Assembly (NCBI GenBank): GCA_016647705.1
Contig: CM028335.1
Coordinates: 36,128,712 to 36,192,711 of the forward strand
Direction of reading: 5' to 3'
Source of the DNA: Eucommia ulmoides
Taxonomy: Eukaryota > Streptophyta > Magnoliopsida > Garryales > Eucommiaceae
Length of the DNA: 64,000 nt
The notes beneath the pieces are model-generated. The model was not told the origin of the DNA. It saw only the letters and a program-made list of their open reading frames with translations, and did not search any database. Below, piece after piece: positions 35,669 to 47,499 of this stretch; the stretch's first letter is position 1; each line of letters begins with the position of its first letter. The position numbers and the translations under genes are program-made.

Positions 35669-35750
35669 ACAGGGCTGACCCACGAACTATCAGAAATAGG
35701 GTAAATGATACCCACATCTAAAAGTTTAATCACTTTATCTCTAGCAACCT
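35669..35750 (-). pseudogene. Athila-B RT fragment between two insertions
   Basis: 82 bp that begin with the ACAGG duplication. The minus strand reads RT residues (KVIKLLDVGIIYPISDSSWV), the same block as LKLLNVGIIYAISNSKWV in Athila 1. The last five bases (AACCT) are the TSD of the next insertion. Confidence 0.8.
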
Positions 35751-38259
35751 TGTTGGCCCAGTGAGCTACGCAAGAGGGGGGTGAATTGGGTAGTATTAAA
35801 AACTTAATCCAAATAATAACACTTCAACAAACAAACAATTAATTTTATCCTAAAATTAATTATTATCTTTATAGCAGCGGATAAGTGTAATAAGCTCTAG
35901 GTGCACAACCGAAGAACACAAGATAAAATAAAAGAAATAAATGAGACAACACACCACGATTTATCCTGGTTCACCAAGCTACTCTTGGCTAATCCAGTCC
36001 TCTGAGCCCCCATGAAGATTCGTACCTACTAAACTCAAGATTCCTTTAAAGGTAGGAACCAAACCATCATAAAGATTCTTTTCGTAGGCTCAGAATCAAC
36101 CTTTACAAAAAACAAATTCCAGGCTCAGGAATAACCTCTACTTTTTACAAGCTCAAGAATAACCTAATTCTTTTTATACCTTAGGCTAAAGAATCAAAAT
36201 CTCACAAAACACACCAAATTTCTTTTTACCCGGTAAGGATTGAACCGTTACAAAATTACTCACAAATCAATTCTATCAAGGAAGAATTAACACGTAATCT
36301 TTATAATCTTTATACTTTAGGGAAAGATCAAAACCTCAATCTCTTTATCGGAAAAGATTGAATCTAGCTACCCCTGATTAGACACTCCCAATAGTATCCA
36401 ATCTGCAAACAACTCCCCAATTTCAAAAATTGATAAGTTCTTCCAACTCGGAGCTTCTACCACCTCAAATTAATTAATACTCAATTAATGTCCTGATACT
36501 AGTGATAGAAATAAAGTGAGGAAATAAAATATGATTATAATAAAGAATGCAGGTAGCATAATTAGGCACGTAATTAGATTAACACATAAATCGTTTTAAA
36601 AGATTTTTATACTTTAAAAGTTCAAAAACGATTTCTCGAAAAGATCGATTCACCAAACAAGTAATAATAATCAAATACTCAATTAAAGAATAAGCTTGGA
36701 ATGATCTCACCAGGAAAACACCAATAGATTGCAAAACAGATCGCTAGACAGCTCAGATTGGCGACTCCAAATAAATTAGCACTTTAACTCAAGAACTTTA
36801 ACTCTAGAATAGTCTCACAATATTTTTCAGTATAATATCAGAATGATAACTCTTAGAAAAGCTTAGGAACTGAATAGTTCTTGATATTGTATTAACATAT
36901 GAAATCCGTAGGTCTATTTAAAGTCACTTGAAACAAGCCCTATAACGGCTAGTTTCCACAAAACATGTCATTTAAAATCACCTATAGACCCCATATATTG
37001 ATTCCTTTCAATCCTGGTATATTCAACTTAATAATATAACTTCTAAAACTCTCAATTTAGTACCCAAAATAATTTGATCTTAATCAATGAAAGTATAGAA
37101 AGAATTATATGTAAATATATGGATTAAATCATAAGATCAAAATAAAATCCCTTAAATCTCTCCCATATTTTAGGCTCAAAATATTATCCACCAAAATAAC
37201 AATATTTAAACTCAAAATTAATAGATTTAAATGTAGGAATTTCAGATATATCTTAGAACAATTACTTTTCGAATATTATGTCATTAAGTGACACCCCAAG
37301 ACCCCATACATCATATATAATCAAAATAGATGTTTTTCATTTAAAATTATTCTCGGGAAATCTCATTTTGGTCCTCAAACATTTTTAAATCGAAATTCAT
37401 CAAAATAGAAAGTATTAAAGCACTTTAATTAAAAGAACATTTAATTAAATCGACCAAATTAATAGGGATAATAAAATATACAGACCATATCTCAATTAAG
37501 TACAGATCCCTACAATATCTCCATCAGGTTAGCCAAAAACGACTTGTTAATGGCTAGTTTTGAATCAAATCCATGAAATCCTCTAAACCTGAAATAGACT
37601 CATCAGTTAACCAACCAACACCCATAAGTCGACCGCTAGATTCAGGATACTAGCCAAGCCAAAAATCGGTCGACCGCCCATCCATCATCTGTCGACCGGA
37701 CGATTCAGAGAGTTTATCTTTTAAGCATAGGTCAACCTACCTATTGATTGGAAGATTCAGAGACTTCTTCTTCTATGCTCCGGTCGACTTACCTGTCGAC
37801 CTGTAAATGCTAGGAACCTCTTCTAAATTCATTTTTAATTAATTTTCTTCAATGTTTTCGCCCCTTTAACTGATTTATTTTCTCAATTAGCTCCACTAAA
37901 TTCTTAAATTCAATTTTAATTACTTATCAATATTTATTTTTCAATTACACATAGAAGCAAATAATTTCGCTAATTAGGATCCTATCAAAACACACATAAA
38001 TTTAAAACCTTTTTGTGTCGTGTGTGATCTTAATCGGGATATATTAAGAGTAAAAATTAACCTGAGTTGTTTTCCCTTAGATTCTTTTAAATCTTCGATC
38101 TCTTAATGTCTATCGTCTTTGTCAGTATCTTTTACTTGCATTTATTACTTGTCATCATATCTTCATCATTGGAATTAATAAATTGAAACACTTAATCAAA
38201 CCATTAGTTCTACCAAAAACATCAACCTTTAATTATTCACCAAAATCTTAGGATCAACA
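35751..38259 (-). repeat. Copia solo LTR in Athila-B RT
   Basis: 2509 bp from TGTTGGCCCAGTGAGC to AGGATCAACA (minus orientation), with a perfect 5-bp TSD AACCT at 35746-35750 and 38260-38264. A TATA-like CTTTAAATAGACC lies on the minus strand near 36910-36925. The GTCGACC-type palindrome array is at 37600-37800. The Athila-B RT frame continues across it. It is longer than the 2170-bp copy at 16719. Confidence 0.9.
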
Positions 38260-38741
38260 AACCTCTTTCCTGTTTGGATTTAATCTCCTTTGGAACTCAC
38301 GACCAGGCCTGGCATTATCTTCTAAATGAACCCTATGCATGGACATTGATGGAATAATACCCTTAATGTCTCCAATTGTCTACCCTATGGATTCTCTATG
38401 ATCTTTAAGGACTTCTATCAGCTTATCTTCCTGTTCTTTTCTAAATTAGATGCTATGATAACATGCATGGTTTTTTATGGTCTTAAGAATACATATTTCA
38501 GGGTCTTAGGTAATGGCTTGAGGTCCAACTTTTGTGACTTGAAAACGAACAGGACAGACTCTGTGGGTAGAAGAGGTTTAAATCTGGTTTTCAATTTTTT
38601 CAGTATCCATTAATGGTGTAGATTCTAACAACGAATTCACACCACTAATGGAACTTTCAAGATCTATGTTTATGCCAAACAGTGTTAAGCACATTTCAAA
38701 ATAGTCATTTTCATTCATTTCCAAGAAGAAATTATGGGTTG
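38260..38741 (-). pseudogene. Athila-B pre-RT / RT N-terminal fragment
   Basis: The minus strand continues the polyprotein upstream of RT: SMSMHRVHLEDNARPG and EFQRRLNPNRKEV next to the insertion, and NFFLEMNENDYFEMCLTLFG near 38700. The region is the equivalent of 4550-5051 in Athila 1. It is cut at 38742 by the Copia LTR. The plus-strand ORF 38398-38613 is a shadow. Confidence 0.7.
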
Positions 38742-41700
38742 TGTTGATCCTAAGATTTTGATGAACAATTAAATGTTGAAGTTTTTGGTGGAACTAATGG
38801 ATTTATTGAGTGTTTCAGTTTATAAGTTCCAGGGAAGATATTATCATGAAAAAAATGAATGCTGAAGAGACTGACAAAGATGATGGACATTAAGAGAGAC
38901 CGAAGAAATTGAAGAACCTAGAGAAAATAACTCAGGTTAAATTTTTACTCTTAATGTATCTCGATTAAGATCACACACAACACAAAATGTTTTTCAAAGT
39001 TATGTGTGTTTTTATAGGATCCTAATTTGTTAAATTATTTGCAGCTATGTGTAATTGTAAAACAAATAAAGATAATTGATTAAAATTTAATTTAAGATTT
39101 TAGTGGAACTAACCGAGAAAAGAAATCATTTAAAGGGGTGGAAACGTCGAAGAAAATGAATTAAAATCAGATTAAAGAGAGATGTTCCAGCTTGAGTAGT
39201 CGACTGGTCGGTCGACAGATGCTTAAAAGGAGAAGTTACTGGATCATTCGGCTGACAAGTAAGTCGACCAATGGCCAAAAGAGGAAGTCTCTGAATCTTT
39301 CAGTTGATAGGTGAGTTGACTTGTGTAACTCTCTGAATCGTCCGGTCGACAGATGAAGCATGGGCAGTCGACCAATGGGCGAAGGATTTTTGTCTTAGCT
39401 ACATCCTAAATCGGGCGGTCCACAGACGGGCTTTGGTCGGTCGACAGATGGATCAGTTTCCGAATTTACAGTAGTTCAGATTTTATTCAAACAATATCCA
39501 TTACTAGCCGTTTATGGTTAAGATATGCGAGATATTTTTGTCTCAATTTGGTACATATAATTTTTTCCATCTTATCTAATTGAGTTTGAGAAAATATTTG
39601 AGGGACTAAATTGAATATTCTAAATGATATTATTGAGTGAATTATACCAGGATTAAGTCATAATGATATATGGGGTCTATAAGTTCTTTTTAGATACTAA
39701 TTATTTGAAAACTAGCAGTTGGAAGACTTGTTCTAATTCCTTATATATAGACCTGCGGATTTCACATATCAAGAGGACAATACACACAATATCAAGAACT
39801 ATTCAGCTCCAAATATTTTCTACGAGTCATCATTTTGATATTATTCTGAGAGATCAATTCTGAGATTGATTATTGAGAAGTTCTTGAGTTAAAGCGCCAT
39901 TTGAGTTAGCGTCACCGATCTAAGCTGTCTTGTGATACTGTATGCAATTTGTTCGGTGTTTTCCAGGTGAGATCATTTCAAACTTATTCTTTAATTGAGT
40001 ATTTAATTATTATTATTACTTGCTGGGGGAATTTATCTTTTTGAGAAATCGTTTTTGAACTTTAAAAGCATTAAATCTTTTAAAATGATTTGTGTGTTAA
40101 TCTGATTACGTGCTTAATTATGCTACCCGTATTCTTTATTATAATCAAATTTTGTTTTCTCACTTTATTTCTATCACTAGTATCGGGACATTAATTAAGT
40201 TCTAATTAATCTGAGGTAGTAGAAGCTCCGAGTGGGAAAAAACTTATCAATTTGGTAATTGGTGAGTTATGTACGGATTATGTACTATTGGGAGTATCTA
40301 ATCAGGGGTAGCTGGGTTTCAATCTCTTCCGGTAAAGAGATTGAGGTTTTGATCATTGCCTAGAGTACAAAAAGGTTAGGTTACTCTTTTCCTATTGAAA
40401 AGAGCTTAGGTGTGATTCTTCTTGATTAGGATCAATTGTGAATGAATTGTAAAGGTTCCATCCTTACCTGGGAAAATGATACTTAGAGTGATTGTGAGGT
40501 TTATTTCTTAAGCCTAAGGTATAAAAAGAATTAGGTTGTGATTTTTCCTGTAATAGAATTAGGTTAATCCCTAGTCTGTGAAAGGATTAGGTTAGTCTTG
40601 AGCTTGGCAAAAAGATAAGGTTATTCTTGAGCCTATAAAAAGAGATTGTATAGGTTGCTTATGAGCTTGCGAAAAGAATCATTGTGAGTGTTTTGTTCCT
40701 ACCTATAAAGGAATCTTGAGTTTAGTGGGTGAGAATCTCCGTGGTGCTTGAAGGACTGGATTAACCAAGAGTGGTGGTAGCGTGTCAATACGTCGCTACT
40801 TTTACTCGCAAGTGTACGAGGTCAAATTTTAGTAAAGGTGGGGAGAGTAGGGGTATCATGTCCACAGGGATTGGTTGTCGTTAATATCGAGTACCGTAGT
40901 TGTTATGACCTAACTTTATTTAGGTTAAAACGAATGATTTTAAATCAAAATATACTAAATTAATTTACTACTAATTAATCTATACTAATTAAACTAATAC
41001 GAGATGGTTAGGGGATGGATTATCTAGGGATTAACCTTATTTAATTAAACGCGTTTGATTTTGTTTAGTTTACAATAATGGCGTTCGACTTATTCGACAA
41101 TCTCAGTTCATAAACTCCCGCGCCATCTCTCCCGAGTGTAAGATGAGGGAATACGTGACTTCATGTAAATGAAGAAGTCCCCCTCAACGTCTTAACGACC
41201 CTAGGTCACGTGAGTCTTGCCCCAACATCATCGATTGCACACTCTCCAGCTCCCTCCTGGGTTATTGGATCATCGCGTTGTGTTTAAACCCTAGTCCGAA
41301 TCCGAGGTTACCTCTCTTGAGTGTCAAACCCCATATTCTTAATATATCTAAACTAGCATATAGTCATAGAATAACGACAAACACAATCAGAATAATGAAG
41401 AACAATCATTAAAGAAACACAACTCAAACAAAACTACATTTTTCTAAATAATATTTATACCATAGGTAATCCAAGTTTAGCCCAAGGTCATAACTGTTTA
41501 TACATTGAAAACCAAGCTAAACATGCTCAAATAACTATGGAAGTTAAGAAATAAAAGAAGAAACTGATGAACTTAGCCATAGTTTGAAGTTTTGCCGCCA
41601 AAATCATTCACTGATCGCTTCTCCTTCTCTGTGTGGTAATCTTCTCCTTCGGAATTGTTTGAGCACTCCCCAAACTCTCTCTCTATTCTATACTTAAGCC

Positions 41701-42389
41701 CTAACAGGATCAAATGGTTGGAGGGGAGCAAAGGAGATGAGAGGAAAGGGGATTAAATAGAGAAAATATCTCAAAAAATATTTAATCTAGTGTAGAGGTG
41801 ACCACCACGGTGGTAAGTAGGTCGGTTAAGTAATCGCCTAGGTAGTGAAGGCAGTGATGGAATTGGTGACCATCCTGCAGTTTCACCATTGCAGCGGTGG
41901 ATGTCCAACAGGAATTGGCCCTCTCTGCATTTTCACCGCCGCTGCGGTGGGCTTCTTTTAAGAATCTTGCCTCCGTGCTTGTTTTTCTATCGTTCTTGGT
42001 CTGATCTGATTGTTGACGCTCTATTTTCCTACCTTTTCACCCCCACCCACCTGATTTGTACAAAAAGAATAAAAACTAATTAAAACGTAATAAAATACTA
42101 TAAAAATACTCTAAAACTAACAAAACTGGTTTGGAAATATATAGGTAGATCACACCTATCAAGTATCTTAGTGAACCAGGATATATTGTCATATTTTGCT
42201 TTGTTTCTGTATATTATATATATTCTGTTGTTTGGGTATACACATAGTTGATAACATATATCCGCTGCTATAAAGATAATAATTAATTTTAGGATGAAAA
42301 TTAATTGTTTGAATTTTGAAGTGTTATTATCTGATAATTTTTAGTACTACCCAATTCACCCCTCTCTTCGGTAGCTCTCTGGTCCAACA
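38742..42389 (+). repeat. Copia 5' LTR, interrupted
   Basis: It starts TGTTGATCCTAAGATTTTGA and ends TGGTCCAACA; net length without the nested LTR is 2261 bp. The promoter-like 'ttatatatagacctgcgg' is at about 39741-39760. The palindromic 'ggtcgacagatg' array is at 39195-39455, and 'ctgggaaaatgatact' and similar refer to the usual 3' half. It is the plus-strand counterpart of the solo LTRs at 16719 and 35751. Confidence 0.85.
40775..42161 (-). repeat. Athila-type solo LTR inside Copia LTR
   Basis: 1387 bp, TGGTAGCG...CACCTATCA on the plus strand (minus orientation). Flanks are AGTGG (40770-40774) and AGTAT (42162-42166), a diverged TSD. Removing the LTR restores the Copia text 'ccaagagta(t/g)cttagtgaacc' seen in the other copies. 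The U5 hairpin is at 41157-41179 and the palindromes at 41810-41950 ('caccgccgctgcggtgg'). Confidence 0.85.
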
Positions 42390-42391
42390 AT

Positions 42392-42403
42392 TGGCATTAG
42401 AGT
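42392..42403 (+). promoter_or_regulatory. tRNA-Met-type primer-binding site (Copia)
   Basis: TGGCATTAGAGT lies two bases after the LTR end; it is close to TGGTATCAGAGC, with differences consistent with decay. Confidence 0.75.
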
Positions 42404-42419
42404 TGTTTTAGCTTGACAC

Positions 42420-43425
42420 ACTTAGCTAACAAAGATCACATGGTGCACATAATAGGCACACTAGCTGAGGGGTAGTCTATACATCGACCACTGTTGTTTG
42501 CAGGTGAAAATTATTCGTTCTGGAAGTACAAAATGATAAACTTCCTTCAAGACACAAATTATGATGTATGACTACCAATCAAGGATGGTCCATTTGTTCT
42601 AATGGAAAATGAAGTTGAGAAGAAGAAAGAGCAGCTAACTACTTCCGATAAGCAAAAACTTTCTATAAACTCTCAAGCTATTAATATTTTATTTTGTTAT
42701 TTAGATGCTAATGAATACTCGAGAGTTTCAGGTTGTAAATCAGTGAAAGAGATATAAGACAAGCTACAAGCTACCCATGAAGGGACAAGTCAAGTGAAGC
42801 AATCGAAAATCAACGCTCTTATAAGGCAAGTTGAATTATTTAGAATGGGAGAAACTGAATTGATTCAAGAGATGTACACTCGTTTTAACATCATTTGCAA
42901 TCACTGTCAACTTGAAAGTCATACACCATCGGGAATAGAGTTCAAAAGGTCCTAAGATCTTTGACAAAAATATAGGAGTCAAAGGTGACAGTAATTTAGG
43001 AAGCTAAGGACCTTACCAAATACGAAATTGATGATCTCATAGGCAAGTTGATGACGCATGAAACGACGATTAAAGGATATGAGGATGACACCGAAAATAG
43101 AAAAAAGAAATCCTTGGCACTAAAGGATCGAAAAACTGAAGATGAGGATGATAGTGACGATATAAACCTTAACAGTGAGCAAGAGAAAAATATGTCTTTG
43201 CTCATGAAGAACTTTCGAAGAATGACTCGACGTACATTTTGTGGGAGAAGAAATTTCAACATAAACAATGTTGAATGCTACAATTGTCACATGATTAGTC
43301 ACTTTCATACTGATTGTCCTGAACCGAAGAATGATGAAATAATTTATTTGCTAAAAATAAAATCCATAATCATTGAATTGCAAATTTTTTGGAATGAACA
43401 CAGTAAAAATTTCATTAATTAACCC
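42420..43425 (+). pseudogene. Copia gag (UBN2 type with CCHC knuckle)
   Basis: The reading frame holds the Copia gag start (RPLLFAGENYSFWKYKMINF, then a premature TGA at the usual Trp of YDVWLP), AINILFCYLDANEYSRV, KLQATHEGTSQVKQSKIN and LFRMGETELIQEMYTRF, as in UBN2/Retrotran_gag_2. The last part is open (43048-43422) and contains an acidic segment and the knuckle CYNCHMISHFHTDC (CX2CX4HX4C, 43276-43317). Stops and frameshifts near 42565, 42757 and 42950-43040 break it. Gag would package the element RNA. It ends just before the junction with Athila-B. Confidence 0.8.
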
Positions 43426-43547
43426 GGTTTCATCCTTCATATTAGTATAAGAAAAATTAGAAGTACATAATGAAAGAAATCAAAATTGGATTAAAGATAA
43501 CCATCCTCCCAAGACTCATTGATAGCTCTTTGATCGCCAAAATAGCT
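43426..43547 (-). other. Athila-B 5' leader and PBS remnant
   Basis: 122 bp between Copia gag and the Athila-B 5' LTR. The minus strand beside the LTR reads 'agctattttggcgatc'; the spacing and TGGCG resemble the Athila LTR-PBS junction, but the rest of the PBS does not match tRNA-Asp. Confidence 0.4.
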
Positions 43548-44296
43548 TGAAAAATAATATATGAAAAGTTTTTGTTTTTTTCCCAACATCAAGTCCTATT
43601 TATAGGCACATGGAGATATTTTGATAGTGCAAATTTGGAAAAATCGAAACCTCTTGGTTGCAATTTGGCAAGCTGGCTGAAACTTCTAAAGGTGCAAGCT
43701 ATCAACAGGTGGTGGAGCAAGTGACTTGGAGCAAGAAGTTGTCTTGGAGTTAAGTGTCTTAGAGCAAGTGGCGCATGTGACTTGGAGAAACTAGAGCATA
43801 TGTGGCGGGCTCCCTTCATAAAGGCGAAAGCCACAAAGACCGGTTGGTTCAGTTGAGCCTATGATCGCTCCAGACATAATAGACGGGGATCCGCATATTG
43901 CGCGACTCCTGAAGTTGTGAGTTGTCCGTCTTTTTTGGTTCTTGTTCAACTTGCTTTGGTTTGCTTGTTTTTTATCTTCTTCGCTTCAACTTAACTCGAA
44001 TTTGTTTGTTTTTCAAAAATCTACAAAAACACATAAAATAATTCAATGTTCGATATTTTATTCTGATCAAACGATCCATTTTGGATTCTTTGGTTTTTAT
44101 TCGGCTTTTGTTCGGCCTGTCGTGGTTTGCTCCTTTTTTATCCGATTTGCCCCAACTTAACGTAGTTTTCGTCTATTTTTATAAACATACAAAAAAGAAC
44201 CTAAAATAACTTTATTTATAATAATTTATTCTATTCAAACGATTAACAAACCTAAGTTTAGTGGTATAAAATCACAAAAAAGAAGGTGCGATGACA
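43548..44296 (-). repeat. Athila-B 5' LTR
   Basis: About 749 bp, matching 26012-26828 along its length. On the minus strand it starts TGTCATCGCACC. TATA box TATAAATA on the minus strand at 43597-43604. The tandem 'cttggagcaagt' motif is at about 43712-43800. Confidence 0.75.
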
Positions 44297-45394
44297 TACA
44301 ATGTCGTTTGTTTTGAGAATATTCATAATTTTTTGTACTGACTTTAATTTGTGTAAAACTCGCATCTCTATGCATCTCATATTGTTGAATAGATTAACCT
44401 ATCACAAAGGTGTGAATGTTCACACTGATGTGATTATATACTTTCATGTGTTTTATCGTAAGGATGTCAAGTCAATGTTCACATCACACTATATGCTACA
44501 AACATTCATGTATGTCTGTTGTGCACATACACATATAATTTTTCTCGTTCACTTATCATTCATCAAGTACCTTTTCATGAATAAGAGTGTTTGTTGTTAT
44601 TATAGAAATTCGTAAAACAAAACCAAGAATGGGGAGCAAGGCTCAAAGCCAGTCCAAGCAGTTTTTATATTGGCGTAATTTGAAGCAAACTTCCGAATTA
44701 GTGAAGGGGCTACAACCTCAATAAATAACACAAATCCTTGTTGGTGACAACCCCATTCAGAAAGTTGTTTGAAACTTTCGATACAAAACAATTAACTCTG
44801 AAAAATATTCAAAAGAACGATTCCTTAATAGGGAGGATAATATTGAGTTATAATCCTTCATGAATGGCATTTATACTAGGGATAATCTCTTCAAAATTAA
44901 ACTTATCGACATCCAATTGCTATTTGGAATACTATACAGAGAAGAACTTGATAGTACAAACTCAGTACACGAGGTTTGATTATGCCTTCCTTAATAGGCT
45001 CACCTACAAACTACAAGTTTACCATGGAATTCTTGAAATTATTGGTTAAGGAAAAGGTAAAAAAACAAGTGAAGAGAAAACATATGATGTTTTCTGACTG
45101 CTTTCTAACACATACTCACCACTTACTCCTTTTCAACCACAAGGTAATGTGTTCTCAAGTAGTTAGTACGTTACATATAAGACGTGAAAGAAATGTCTGA
45201 ATATAACTAGTTCAAAGCAATGCAAATAGACTTGGTAACAAGCCTTAAAAAGTCATAAATTGAGCCAAGTTTTGTTATGTGTGGTTGCATTACAACTACA
45301 CAAGCGTTTAAAATGTTTGGTTCATATTTCAAATTATAATAAAACAGGTGAAATTACACGTAGTTTGTGAATGAGTGTTATCAATGTTAATTTA
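44297..45394. other. Unrecognised locus, left part
   Basis: About 1.1 kb with no TE motif or domain I recognise. Small ORFs (44301-44615, 44600-44791, 44864-45049) show no family features. It contains TGTGAATGTTCACA at 44411-44424, a 14-mer that recurs on the far side of the Copia LTR. It could be old host intergenic DNA or an unknown repeat. Confidence 0.35.
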
Positions 45395-47499
45395 TGTTGG
45401 CCCAAACATCTACCCAAGAGGGGGTGAATTTGGTGGTTACAAAAATTTAAATAATTAATTCAAACACAAGTTATCAATTTCTCTAATTGAGTTTTATCTT
45501 GTTAAGCAGCGAAAATGTATTTAACTAAGTACATACCTAAACAATAGAAATATTACAATATAGCACACAATGATTTATCTGGGTTTAACAAACTACTCTT
45601 ACATACATCTAGTCCCTTGAGATCCATAAGCATTTCTCAATCCACTAACCCTTGATTCTTTTCTCAGGTAGGTATCAAACCCTTAAAATCCTGATTCTTT
45701 TCGCAGGCTCATAATCAACTCTTTATACTCTCAGCCTATTACACTTGTCCTTTTCATATGTTTAGAAAGAATCTTATCTCATGGGAATAATCAAAACCTA
45801 ATTTTTTAAAAGGCTAAAGGTTAACCTAATCTTTTTCGTAGGCTAAAAATAAAACCCTAATTTTTTTCTCAAGCTAAATATAAAACCCTAACTACCCATA
45901 TTAGACACCATCCCAAATATATCTAATCAGCTCAAACTCACAAATATAAAAAATTCACAAGTTTCTTCTCGCCGGAGCTTCTACCACCTCAAAATAATTA
46001 TACTCAATTAATGTCTCGAAAACTATGTGATAGAATTTATGCAAGGTGTAAATCTGATTTAATCAATTTAAAGTGCAAAAAATAAATAACTAGATTTAAC
46101 AAATAAAAATTGTTTGAAAAGATTTTCAAGATATTAGATTTGAAAACGATTTTTCTAAAACACTTAATCAAAGTAAGCAACAAATAATCTAAAAAAAATA
46201 CTTTAATTAAATTGGAACAATCTCACCAGGATTTCTTAAAAACAATTACAATAGCTCAGTAAAGAACAAAAACTGGTGATGAAAATTTTTTCTGCTTCGA
46301 TCAAGGACTTTTTCAATATTACTCTCTTATAAATTTCTTAGCATAAATCACTCTCTTATAATAGCAAAGACTAATTGTTCTTGATTGATTCATTTGAAAT
46401 TCGTAGGTCCATATAAATAGACTTTAAACTCAACCTATAACGACTAGTTTTCAAAAGATAAGACCTAAAATGTCACTCTAAGACCCCATATATCATATGC
46501 TATCAAAATATACATGTTTTATTTAAAAATACTCTTCGAAAAGCTTGATTTGGTCCCCAAACCATTTTAGATTCAAAATACTTAATGGTAAGAAGTGGTT
46601 TTACTAATTTAATTAAAAGAATAATTTAATATATAGACAAATCAATAGGATATTAGTGATATATAATAGTAAAATACCCAAATTCCTTAAAAACCTATTT
46701 GAAAACTGTTCAAAACAATGTCATTTGGATTAAAAAATAAATAAAAATATTTAATTGTCTAACCTTGTTGGCTGATCGACCGAACAGTGGTCGATCTCCC
46801 CAACATTGGTCGATTTTCTGTCCGTTACACTAATTACGGTTGATTGAAGGACCTCCTCGTTGGTCGGCCAATTCGCCTAGTTTGTTTTCTCTTGTTTCTT
46901 CATTTTAGCTATTGGATTCATTAATCGACCGATCTAACTCGTTGGTTGACCAAATTGGCTAGTAGGTTCACCCATGTAACTCTCTTAAGCCACTATTTTT
47001 ATTAGTCAACCGACCCATTTCATCACTTGACCAAATTGACTAGAAAACTCATTATTTTATGTGTTGAAACCATTTTTTTCACTTCCACACTTTACCAAAA
47101 ATATTTTTATGATTTAACACTTTATGAAAACCATTTTAGGATCTTAAATTTATCACTTCTTACCATAATGCAAATAATTTATTCATTTTAAAGTGTCTTG
47201 CGTGATTCTATTTCGGGTTGCATTCTGAGCAGAAACGTAATGTAGTGTTTTTACCAAAATGACTTCAATGTCTTCAATGCTTTGAACATCTTCATTATCT
47301 TCATCTTGCACCCTTCTTAAATTCTTTTAATTCTTCAATGATCATTCCATGAATTCTTTAATGATTAATCTTTTTCACCCACTTTTGTTTCTCATTTCAA
47401 CCTATAGAACTTTTGATTTGAAATCAGTTAATAAAACTATTAGTTCCATAAAACAACAATGTTTAATTGTCCATAAAAAAATTGTGTAGTTCAACGTAC
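45395..47499 (-). repeat. Copia solo LTR in unrecognised locus
   Basis: About 2.1 kb in minus orientation, from TGTTGGCCCAAACATC to near GTTCAACGTAC. The candidate TSD is ATTTA (45390-45394 and 47500-47504), and the terminal CA is degraded. The promoter-like 'tatttatatggacc' is on the minus strand near 46410-46425. The palindromic array 'ttggtcgatttt/ggtcgaccg'-type is at 46770-47040. Confidence 0.7.

Larger units (their letters stand above)
38742..43425 (+). mobile_element. Copia element, 5' LTR and gag only
   Basis: The plus-strand 5' LTR (38742-42389, minus a nested solo LTR) is followed by the PBS and gag. Then the sequence switches at about 43425 to Athila-B leader sequence, so pol and the 3' LTR are missing. 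The Athila-B body is likewise missing beyond 38741. A deletion between the two is the simplest explanation. Confidence 0.75.
26012..44296 (-). mobile_element. Athila-B, decayed Athila-type element with nested insertions
   Basis: The minus-strand body is delimited by two related LTRs (26012-26828 and 43548-44296). From the 3' side come a non-coding stretch, integrase (27690-28850), RT/RNase H (28851-30239), then two more RT/pre-RT pieces at 35669-35750 and 38260-38741. These pieces join in order once the insertions at 30245-35668 and 35751-38259 are removed, and both insertions have TSDs. At 38742 a Copia LTR-gag segment begins, and at about 43425 the sequence passes straight to Athila-B leader and 5' LTR. 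Athila-B gag and protease and the rest of that Copia are therefore missing, probably deleted. Confidence 0.75.

Noticed and set aside
41889-42083. 64-aa plus-strand ORF with Arg/Trp-rich start
   Set aside because: It is a translation of the palindrome array in the Athila solo LTR; a similar shadow appears at 34437-34691.
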